Origin: Papio anubis | Taxonomy: Eukaryota; Chordata; Mammalia; Primates; Cercopithecidae | Direction: 5' to 3' | NCBI RefSeq assembly: GCF_008728515.1 | Contig: NC_044990.1 | Location: 67,188,879 to 67,252,878 of the forward strand | DNA: 64,000 nucleotides | Shown: piece after piece, positions 51,061-61,247 of the stretch | Position numbering within the stretch: the stretch's first letter is position 1 | Layout of the letters: each line of letters starts with the position of its first letter | Notes under the pieces: generated by a model | What the model was told of the DNA's origin: nothing | Seen by the model: the letters and a program-made list of their open reading frames with translations, nothing else | The model's database searches: none | Program-made: the position numbers and the translations under genes

Positions 51061-52827
51061 AGATGCATTTGTAAATCTGTTATCCCTACTTTCTCTCAGC
51101 CTTTGTATGCTCAGCATGTAAGTACCAATTCAAAATAAATAGTTCTTACCCTATAGTCCATCTATAGTCCATCCAGTTATGACCCTAAAATACAGAAGAG
51201 AGATGAGAGAAGAAAACCTGCTTATGGGCAGAAATTTCATTAGTACTGTTGTCATGCCTCCTTTTTTTTTAGTTCCAGAAAGAAGAACGACTCTAAATAT
51301 GAATATTTGGAGTCATTAGTTTGGATTGGATGGTTAGGTGGTTAGAAATAAAATGATTAGTAGATAGAGAGAGGTTTAGTGTAGAGGCAGAGAGTGGAAT
51401 CTTTAGGAATATACATTAGTGTGAACATCTTTGAATACTGTATGAATACCAAACAGAAAGCAGCCACCATTACCAATGAAGTAGATAAGACAACTTGAAA
51501 AGTTGATGTCAATAAACCTTCATCAGAATTGGCACAATAAGTTCACAAGTCCATCACTCATATAATGCACTATACCTTGAGAAAATAAGCCATCCAATTG
51601 TTACCAAGTTGATTCATGGAAGGGCAGTGATTCTTCTCGACTAGTTTGTAAACATTATCCAAGTATGGTTGCCTTTTCATCGGAGCCTCATGTAGAAGCA
51701 TTATGTGAGGTTACAGTATTTGATTCACCAAAGCAGGTTACTTGTATTAGAATGAAGACATACATTTTAGCAAAGCAGGTGATGCGGTGGGCACATGACA
51801 AAGGGGCTCAGTGATCAGATCACATACAACAATAACCAGAAAACACTGACCCAAAGCTATACAATAGCACGTGAAGGAGCAGCACAAAATGAGGTCAGAG
51901 GAGGGAAGAAAAGATGGATTTCAGAACAGATGATTAGCTTTAGAAATTAAGAGAGCTATTTCCTCCATTCTGACAGTGGAAAAAACAAAAATGTGTGAAT
52001 GAAATTGCAGGTATTATAGGTTTGTTAGGTATGATTTTATTGTATGTTTGAATTTACATAAATATTTTAATGTATTAATATTATAAAGAGTTTTAGTACT
52101 CTGTAGTGTTCCATAGTGTATAACAATATGAAACTTTAAAATCTCTGAAAATATTAATAAATTAGTAGAGTTTAATCCCAATTTGTAAATTCATTTTGAG
52201 ACTGTATGACTGCATTATTTGTAATTTTAGAATTGCAATAGAGATTTATTGCTCTATAACATTGAAAGCTTCTTGAGCAATTGATTAACACTTGCTTGTC
52301 TTTCAGTAGTTTTCTTTCAAAATAGGTGATAATGATTTTTTAAGGGCCCTCTAATTTATTCCCTAATTTATTCATCTTTGTTTAATAAAGCAAAGTTCCT
52401 ACCTTAATGGAACTGAAATATCAGTGGGAGAGATAGACAAGCAGATAAAAAATTTTTAAAAGGTAAAAATATAAACAAATAAATATAGCAAAAGTATAAT
52501 TTCAGGTAAAGTTAGCTAAGGAGGGATTGAGTGGTGGCTGTTTTGCCTACTTGCTAGAGTACCAAGTGAAAATATTTTATCAAATAACTTCACAGTGAAT
52601 ATCCCATATTTCTCATATACTTAAAATATATTTTCATAAGTTCAAGATTCTAATATAAAGTTAACTAAATAAATTTTCAAAACAGTTAAAATGAAAATAA
52701 AAATTCCTCGGCAAGTATCCAGCTATTTTATTTTCTTGGAAATATAGAGGACATTTTGGTAATCTTAGATATTCGTTGTACTTCTTCATTGTTCAAAAGT
52801 ATATACAAATGTCATTTTTCTTGGTTA
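51061..52827. other. 1.8 kb single-copy DNA, no feature recognised
   Basis: A small tandem, CTATAGTCCAT twice near 51150-51175, is present. Otherwise nothing recognised. Confidence 0.45.
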
Positions 52828-53068
52828 AATAGTGTCTCCCCAAAATTTATGTCCACATGGAACCTATGAACGAGACCTTATTTATAAATAGAATTTTAGC
52901 AGATGTAATCAAGTTAAGACAAGGTCATACTAGATGAGAGTAGGCTGTAAATTTGATATATATGGTACATTTACAGGAAGGAGGAAATTAAGACACAGAT
53001 ACAAAAAGACAAGATGATCATGTGAAGATGGCGGGATAAATTAGAGGGATCCAGTCACACCTGGATCG
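52828..53068 (+). repeat. MaLR-like or MER LTR remnant, plus strand
   Basis: GTGTCTCCCCAAAATTTATG, then AGATGTAATCAAGTTAAGAC, AAGGTCATACTAGAT and ATCATGTGAAGATGGCGGGA are landmarks of an old LTR family; the 3' part is missing. Confidence 0.55.
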
Positions 53069-53420
53069 TCAAGGTTTGCTTTGCTCCTGCCTGCCAGTGA
53101 CAGACCACAAAGGGAACCCAAAGAAAGTCTATTCCTGGGAAACTGGGGAGTCCTTTAACAGCCCACTCAAGGCTCAGTGACTCCTGGAGCTTTTGTTAAA
53201 CCCTCCTTAGACTTCGAAGCAGTCTACATGCTTCCACCCAACCTTGTCTTTCTTTCTCCTTCACTTATGGTCAAACTTGTATCACTGTCCTTGGATCTCT
53301 CAGCCTTTTCCAGATACATCACCATTTTCTTTGAGGCAGGTATTTTCCCTAATAAAATCTTTGTACATTTGATACCATCGGGCATCTGCCCTTTAGAGAT
53401 TCAGGGTTAACACAGTCGGA
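53069..53420 (+). repeat. Possible ERV LTR remnant, family not assigned
   Basis: CCCTAATAAAATCTTTGTAC near 53350 looks like the R-U5 junction of a gamma-type ERV LTR, with a pyrimidine-rich stretch before it. I cannot name it. Confidence 0.35.
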
Positions 53421-53438
53421 CAATTTGATATTCCCAAG

Positions 53439-53785
53439 TGATATGGTTTGGTTCTGAGTCCCCACCCAAATCTCATCGTGAATTGTACTCCCTTAATTCT
53501 CACGTGTTGTGGAAGAGAGCTGGTGGGAGATTATTTGAATCATCAAGGCAGTTTCCCCCATACTGTTCTTGTGGTAGTGAATAAGTCTCATGAGATCTCA
53601 TGATTTTATCAGAGGTTTCCACTTTAGCAGCTCCCTCATCTTCTCTTGCCGCTGCCACGTAAGAAGTGCCTTTCACCTCTGGAGGCCTCCCCAGCAATGT
53701 GAAACTTACGTAAGTCCAATTAAACCTCCTTTCCTTCCCAGTCTCAGGTATGTTTCTATCAGCAGTGTGAAAACGGACCAATATA
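53439..53785 (+). repeat. THE1 provirus 3, 5' LTR
   Basis: TGATATGGTTTGGTTCTG to GGACCAATATA. Confidence 0.92.
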
Positions 53786-53909
53786 GTAAATTGGTACCAG
53801 TAGAGTGGGGTACTGCTGAAAATATACCCGAAAATGTGGAAGCGACTTTGGAACTGGGTAACAGGCAGAGGTCTGGAACTGTTTCAAGGGCTCAGAAGAA
53901 GACAGGAAA

Positions 53910-54116
53910 ATGTGGGAAAGTTTGGAACTTCCTAGAGACTTGCTGAATGACTTTGACCAGAAGCCTGATAGCTATATGGACGATAAGATCGAGGCCGAGG
54001 TGGTCTCATATGGAGATGAACTTTTTGGGAACTGGAGCAAAGGTAACTCTTGCTATATGTTAGCAAAGAAACTGGTGACATTTTGCCCCTGCCCTAGAGA
54101 TCTGTGGAACTTTTAA
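53910..54116 (+). pseudogene. THE1 provirus 3 gag-like frame remnant
   Basis: A 68-codon frame with the same MWESLELPRDLLNDF start and NWSKGNSCYMLAKKL core as the frames in proviruses 1 and 2; it ends at the conserved DLWNF word. No catalytic motif. Confidence 0.75.
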
Positions 54117-54627
54117 CTTGAGATAGATGATTTAGGGTATCTGGTGGAAGAAATGTATAAGCAACAAAGCATTCAAGAGGTGACTCGGCTGCTTTAAAGG
54201 CACTCAGTTTTATAAGTGAAGCAGAGTATAAAAGTTTGGAAAATTTGCAGCCTGATAATGTGGTAGAACAGGAAAACCCATTTTCTGAGGAGAATGTCAA
54301 GCCAGCTGCAGAAATTTGCAAAGTAATGAGCTGAATGTTAATCCCCAGGACAATGGGAAAAAATGTCTCCAGGATATGTCAGAGGTCTTCCCAGCAGCCC
54401 CTACCATCACAGGCCCAGAGGCCTAGGAGAAAATGGTTTCATCAGCCAGGACCAGGGCCCTGTGCTTTGTGCAGCCTAGAGACTTGGTGCCCTGTGCCCC
54501 AGCTGCTCCAGCTGCTCCAGCTATGGCTTACAGGGGCCAATGTAGAGCTTGGGCTGGGGCCTCAGGGGGTGCAAGTCCCAAACCTTGGCAGCTTCCACAT
54601 GGTGTTGAGCCTGCCAGTGCCCTGGCC

Positions 54628-54741
54628 CTGCAGGAAACATTGCCTGAGCATCCAGGCATTTCCATATATCTTCTGAAATCTAAGTGTAGCTTTTCAGACT
54701 CCCAAACTTTCCAACTGCAATGTAGGCAGAGGTTCCCAAAC
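54628..54741 (-). repeat. Inverted THE1 segment inside provirus 3
   Basis: The plus strand here reads CATCCAGGCATTTCCATATA and AGAGGTTCCCAAAC, the same way as the plus strand of proviruses 1 (about 6538-6590) and 2 (about 26208-26262), although those lie on the minus strand and this one on the plus strand. The segment is therefore inverted. About 41 bp (54683-54723) inside it have no counterpart in the other copies. Confidence 0.85.
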
Positions 54742-54805
54742 TGTTGGGAAGGCATGATTGATTTTGAAATGTGAGTACATGAGATTTGGAGGGGCTGGGG
54801 CAGAA

Positions 54806-55154
54806 TGATATGGTCTGGCTCAGTGTCCCCACCAAAATCTCATCTTAAATTGTACTCTCATAATTGCCATGTGTTGTGGGAGGGACCTGGTGGGAGATAA
54901 TTTGAATCATCAGGGCAGTTTCCCATATACTGTTCTTGTGGTAATGAATAAATCTCACGAGATCTTATGGTATTATCAGGGAATTCTGCTTTTGCATCTT
55001 CCTCATTTTCTCTTGCTGCTGCTATGTGAGAAGCACCTTTTGCTTCCTGCCATGATTCTGGGGCCTCCAGCCATATGGAAATGTAAGTCCAATTAAACCT
55101 CTTTTCCTTCCCAGTCTCTTCCCTTTAGCAGTGGCATGAAAATGTACTAATACA
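54806..55154 (+). repeat. THE1 provirus 3, 3' LTR
   Basis: TGATATGGTCTGGCTCAG to GTACTAATACA. AATTAAACCTCTTTTCC is the usual polyadenylation region. Confidence 0.92.
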
Positions 55155-55889
55155 CAAAGATCTGATTTTGGTGGCAGCTGTGGCTCATCTGGAGTGGCTG
55201 CTGCCCTGATGCCAGAGGCTGTTGGGGAGGCACAGCCGGGGCTGGACACTCCATGGAGCTGGTGTGACCTGGGAGCAGGTATAAGCACTTCCCTCTTCCA
55301 TATTTGAGGGGTGGGAGCCCTGCCCTCCTGGGTGCAGCTCTGCCTTCCTGGGTGCAGCTGCAGCCACCAAACTGGGGCATCTCTGCACTCTCAGGGGCCT
55401 GGGAAGGCCTCTGCCCCTGCAAGCTCTGAAGTGCCCACTTCCACCGCCTGGCCTCTCCCCACTCCTGATGTCTACTCTGATTTTGTAGCAAAGTTGTGGC
55501 CTTGCCCAGGTGCTGTCATGACTAGGCCAGGTATGCATACACTTGGGGAAGCACTAATTGTGGTATGCCAGCCCTCTGCCATGTTGGGTCCCTCTGGAAT
55601 ATGGGTGCCAACTAGCACAGGAGACAGGCTGAGGGGGTGCTAAAGGCAGCTCAGCATGGGCCTCCAGGCACCCCTTGGCATGAACACCCCGGGCACTGTG
55701 GGCATTGTAGATGGCAGGTTAATACAGGCAGGAGCCAGACAGGCTCCTAAACAGAAAGGGGCAGTCCCTAGTGAAACCCCACCTTCAGGCCAGGGATAAC
55801 CTGAGGCCTGGGCCCCAGGCTGCCATTTCTGTGGACTGGAGTGAAAACTTACGGTACTTTTTCCAGGTCCACCCATGGTCGCTCACAGA

Positions 55890-55930
55890 CCAATCAGCAC
55901 CCACTTCCTCCCCTCTGAGGCTCATAAAAA
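55890..55930 (+). promoter_or_regulatory. CCAAT and TATA-like elements of the LTR
   Basis: GACCAATCAGC at about 55888 and CTCATAAAAATCCC at about 55921 have promoter spacing (about 30 bp apart). The AATAAA lies about 235 bp downstream. Activity not known. Confidence 0.5.
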
Positions 55931-55980
55931 TCCCAGACTCAGCCAGACTCAGGCAGACAAACGGAGGAGCTGTTTGTGGA

Positions 55981-56150
55981 GAGGAGCTACCTACTGTGGG
56001 TCTCCTCTCTGCTGAGAGCTAAGCAGATGGGACAACCTGCCTGCAGAGAGGAGCTACCCACTGTGAGTCTCCTCTCTGCTGAGAGCTGGACAGTCACATG
56101 AATGACTTGCCTATGCATAGGAGCTACCCACTGTGGGTCTCTTCTGAGAT
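55981..56150 (+). repeat. Three tandem ~68-bp units in the LTR
   Basis: GAGCTAC(C/T)(C/T)ACTGTG(G/A)GTCTC recurs near 55984, 56051 and 56120, each but the last followed by CTCTCTGCTGAGAGCT. The third unit is truncated (CTTCTGAGATG). Lies in the R region, between TATA and AATAAA. Confidence 0.88.
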
Positions 56151-56780
56151 GTTCTGTCACTCAATAAACACCTCTTCGCCTTACTCACCCTCCACATGTC
56201 CACATATCTCATTCTTCCTGGATTCAGGATAAGAACTCAGGATCCACCAAATGGCAGGACTGAAACATGTCTCTTGCTTGCCACGTTGCAGGTGACAAGA
56301 AGGGGAGAGGGGAGAAGGAAAGAAGAGCTGCAGCCCTTTTGGGAGCTTAGACCTAGGAACTCCCTGAGCCAGGACTGTGACTCATTCTTTGGGGCTCTTC
56401 AGTTCCTGGTGTCTCTAAGCTTTCAAGTACCACCAGGTTCCCCAGTACCAGCCATGAAAGTTGTTTGTGGTATGCCTGCTCCAGCCACAGCCTCACAGAG
56501 AGCCGGTACACAGTGCCAGTGCCTGGAGCTGCCTGCCTTGCCACAGCTGGCATGCCTGGCTGTGGGCAGTGGCCAGATCCCATGCTTACACTCTCACACA
56601 CCTCATGCTCCTCCACATCTGGCTTGCCCTTGGAAGGCATGGGATCCAGGCTGGGAGCATGAGCCAAGGGCAGCCTTCCAGGCCAAGTGGGCAGAACAAG
56701 CCCAATAGTCCAAGGCAAAACTAGGGCAAAGGTGCCACCAATCACAGAGGTTTCAGGCCAGAAAAGTAACACCCCAAGGA

Positions 56781-57086
56781 CCCAGTGACAGTTTCTGGGT
56801 TACTCTGCCTTGAACATTGTCATCTCTTGCTTTATTTGGGATGGGGGTTTGTCACTTCTACTGTTCTTGTGCATTCTTATGAGAAAACTTTCTGTTGGTG
56901 TAAGTCTGGAGCCTGAGAAAGGAATCAAGTCTTTAACATTATCAATTTGGAATTTGAAATTTCTTTGACCATGTAGTTTTCTTAAATATTTAGTAGGTAT
57001 ATGACTTAGTTGTTTTAGATTCATGCATCTAAATGTATCTGTGAAGGTTTTTTTTTTTCCAATCTCTCATAGAAATTTAATTTTTA
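56781..57086. other. Single-copy DNA, no feature recognised
   Basis: No element recognised. Confidence 0.4.
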
Positions 57087-57323
57087 CTTTGGGAGGCTAA
57101 GGAAGAAGGATTGCTTGAGGCCCCATATCTATCAGTCAATCAATCAATCAATCAATCAATAGCTGAGCATGGTGGGCATACTTAGGTGGCTGAAGTGGAA
57201 ACTGAAGTGGAAAGATTGCTTGATACCTGAAGGTCAAGGCTGTGATGAGCTGTGATGCACCACAGCACTCCAGCCTGGGTGACGGAGTGAGATCCTGTCT
57301 CAAAAACAAAACAAAACAAAACA
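57087..57323 (+). mobile_element. Degraded AluJ with a (CAAT)n insert, plus strand
   Basis: ACTTTGGGAGGCTAAGGAAG, a break replaced by CAAT repeats (57137-57160), then AGCTGAGCATGGTGGGCATA and CACTCCAGCCTGGGTGACGG and a CAAAA tail. The 5' end of the left arm is missing. Confidence 0.85.
57137..57160. repeat. (CAAT)n tetranucleotide repeat
   Basis: Six CAAT units within the Alu linker. Confidence 0.9.
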
Positions 57324-57845
57324 GAATACAATTTTGAAAAACTCAATTTAAAGTGAATTGCTAGAAAAATGAAAAGAAAAACACAGAGTATTAAATACTG
57401 AGGCAATATTACAGAAGTTTCTTGTTTAAGTTTCATTTTAATTTCAGGGGTACAAGTGCAGGTTTGTTACACAGGTAAACTTGTGTCATGGGAGCTTGTG
57501 GTACAGATTATTTTATCACCCAGGTATTAAGTCTAGTACCCACTATTTATTTGTTCTGATCCTCTCCCTCATTCCACCCTCTACCCTCTGAAAGACCCCA
57601 GTGTGTGTTGTTCCCCTCTAAGTGTCCTTGTGCTCTCATCATTTAGCTCTCACTTATAAGCGAGAAATGTGGTATTTGGTTTTCTGTTTCTGAGTTAGTT
57701 TGCTGGTGATAACGACCTCCAGCTCTAACCACATCCCTGCAAAGGACATTATCTCATCCTTTTTTATAGCTGCATAGTATTTAATAGTGTATATGCACCA
57801 CATTTTCTTTATCCAGTCTATCATTGATGGGCATTTAGGTTGATT

Positions 57846-58142
57846 TCATGACTTTGCTATTGTGAATAGTGCTGCAATGAACATACACGTGCATGTGTTA
57901 TTATAATAGAATGATTGACATTCCTTTGAGTATATATCCAGTAATGGGATTGCTGAGTCAAATGGTATTTCTGGTTCTAGGTCTTTGAGGAATTGCCACA
58001 CTGTCTTCCCCAATGGTTGAACTAATTTACACTTCCCCGAACAGTATATAAGTGTTCCTTTTTTTTCTCCACAACCTCGCCAGTACCTGTTACTTTTTAA
58101 AAAAATAATAGACATTCTGACTAGTGTGAGATGGTATGTCAT
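57846..58142 (-). pseudogene. L1 ORF2 C-terminal remnant (98 codons)
   Basis: Frame with [40 protein letters not shown] and LDIYSKE, the C-terminal cysteine-region order of L1 ORF2. The frame extends past the usual stop region but has broken upstream joins. Confidence 0.88.
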
Positions 58143-58249
58143 TGTGGTTCTGATTTGCTTTTCTCTAATGTTCAGTCATGTTGAGCTTTTTTTCATATGA
58201 TTATTGGCTGCATGCATTTCTTCCTTTGAGAAATGTCTGTTCATGTCAT

Positions 58250-58480
58250 TTACCCACTTTTTGAATGGGGTTGTTTTTTCTTGATAATTTTATTAAGTTC
58301 CTTATAGATGCTCGATATTAGACCTTTGTCAGGTGCATAAGTTGCAATTTTTTTCTCCCATCCTATAGGTTGTCTGTTTACTCTGTTGATAGTTTCTTTT
58401 GCTGAGCAGAAGCACTTTAGTTTAATTAGATCCCATTTGTCAATTTTTGCTTTTGTTGCAATTGCTTTTGGCATCTTCAT
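58250..58480 (-). pseudogene. L1 ORF2 remnant upstream of the C-terminus (76 codons)
   Basis: [20 protein letters not shown] then [15 protein letters not shown] and [15 protein letters not shown] are the region after the RT domain in L1 ORF2. Separated from the 57846-58142 frame by a frameshift or stop. Confidence 0.9.
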
Positions 58481-58540
58481 TATGAAATTTTTGTCTGTGC
58501 CTATGTCCTGAATGGTATTGCCTAGATTGTCATCTAGTCA

Positions 58541-59239
58541 TTCTCATTCTGTATTTATTTACAAGCAAATTGATTAAAAACATTTTAGGAGGCCTCACCA
58601 CTCTGTGAACCATATTTTCATGAGCCTGCTGTTTAGATCCATTCTAGGAAATTAAAAACTAGAGTCTGAGAAATGTTCTAGAAATGAGTTTTTGACTCTT
58701 GAAATTCCTGTTTCTCCAACTTTATTAATGTTTTTGTGCTGATTTTAATAAAGTTCTTTTAATTCAGGTATTTGAAAGTATACCCTTGACTACTAGGGAG
58801 GCAGGTGCCCCCACTGACCTTCTAGGAGCATCTGAATAATAAGTATGTTTGCTGTACTTTTCCTGTAAAGAGAGTAACATACCGAGACTCAGGAGAAACC
58901 CAGATGATCCATGATGCTGTTTTTCTCTTAATGTAATTTTTAAATTTTTCTTACTTCTGTGTATATGCTGGTACACTCATTATTGGATAAGAAAATTTGT
59001 CTAGTTTTAAATCATATAGAGTGTCGGATATCATATTTACAACACATTTTAATTGTATTCTGTGAAACAGTCTTTTTAGGAATAACTACGCTTCCTCTAT
59101 TCTCTGTCTTTAAGTCCCTTACACATAGTGACAAACTAAATGCCCTGAGAAATACCAAATGTAATGTTTTCATTTATTTGTTTGTTTGCTTGCTTGTTTG
59201 CTTATTGATTACCAGCAACAGGGATTATTGCCACTCCAT
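58541..59239. other. Single-copy DNA with a short TTTG/CTTG run
   Basis: TTTGTTTGTTTGCTTGCTTG at about 59176; otherwise nothing recognised. Confidence 0.4.
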
Positions 59240-59890
59240 CAGTAAATAAGAAACAGGCACCAGGCCATACATTACATACTACTTCCCCAACAGCACAAGT
59301 GCTGACATCTCCTAGGCTTGGAACAGTGAGGTCCTCACTATCCTCCCTCTGCCCTTTTTTTCATTCAGCCTGAGCAAGAGGCCTTACTGTTCCCCTTAGC
59401 CTAAATCTAGGCCCATCATCTCTCTTTTCTTTGAACAACCGTCATTGTAAATTATTTCTCCTATCCTTTGTGATATAAATCTTTAAAAAGTCTTTTTGCT
59501 AGTTTTACAATCCAGGAAAGTCTTTCTCAAGGACAGACAGCCATTTCTTATATCTATAATCATCAAGAAAGAGAGTTCCCTTATTCCCTTATCTCTTATT
59601 TTCTGTGAAAGAATAAGAACTTAACTTCTGTGGCCACCTTGTTCCAAGTTATAAACCTACTGCCTGGTATGAAAGTATTAAAAAGTTTACTTTTCCTTTG
59701 GATAAAGGCCAATTAGCAAACACAGATGGCCTATGAGTCTCCCATCCAGCTCTTAAAACCCTCCAGCCTTTTATCTCAGCAGAGTTGAGTTCAGGCTAAA
59801 TTCTGTCCTCAATTCCCCATTACGATCTCCTTGAATAAAATTTCCCTTGCCTGTTTAACTTTGTGCTGTGCATTTCTTTTTGCTTTGACA
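59240..59890 (+). repeat. Probable old ERV LTR, family not assigned, plus strand
   Basis: AGCCTTTTATCTCAGCAGAG, then GATCTCCTTGAATAAAATTT (AATAAA 59834-59839) and CTTTGTGCTGTGCATTTC are typical of the 3' end of an ERVL-class LTR. The left end is not defined. Confidence 0.5.
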
Positions 59891-61233
<1,343 letters not shown>

Positions 61234-61247
61234 GGAATTCATTCCAT

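Larger units (their letters stand above)
53439..55154 (+). mobile_element. THE1 MaLR provirus 3, plus strand, internally deleted and inverted
   Basis: 1716 bp: 5' LTR 53439-53785, internal 53786-54805, 3' LTR 54806-55154. Flanks are CCAAG (53434-53438) and CAAAG (55155-55159), a duplication with one mismatch. The internal region is 1020 bp against about 1560-1590 bp in the other two copies, and one segment (54628-54741) runs backwards relative to the LTRs. The primer-binding site (about 53792) and the purine-rich tract before the 3' LTR (GGAGGGGCTGGGGCAGAA) are present. Confidence 0.93.
55155..56780 (+). repeat. Long GC-rich ERV1-class LTR, plus strand, family not assigned
   Basis: It begins right after THE1 provirus 3. 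It has a promoter-like set in order: CCAAT (55890-55894), CATAAAAA (55923-55930), a 68-bp tandem repeat (55981-56150), polyadenylation signal AATAAA (56163-56168), then a long U5-like 3' part with CAAGAACTC-like and GGGAGCTTAGACC blocks. No second copy or internal region is seen. Many overlapping frames on both strands reflect high GC, not coding. Confidence 0.6.
57418..58540 (-). mobile_element. Primate L1 (L1PA/PB-like), 5'-truncated, minus strand
   Basis: The plus strand reads TTTTAATTTCAGGGGTACAA and GTGCAGGTTTGTTACACAGG at the L1 3' end, then reversed ORF2 to about 58.54 kb. Less diverged than the other L1s here, so probably the youngest. Two C-terminal ORF2 frames remain. Confidence 0.92.

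Noticed and set aside
55147..56772. Many overlapping 65-170 codon frames on both strands
   Set aside because: They overlap on all frames in a GC-rich LTR where stops are rare; no domain, splice or signal supports a gene.
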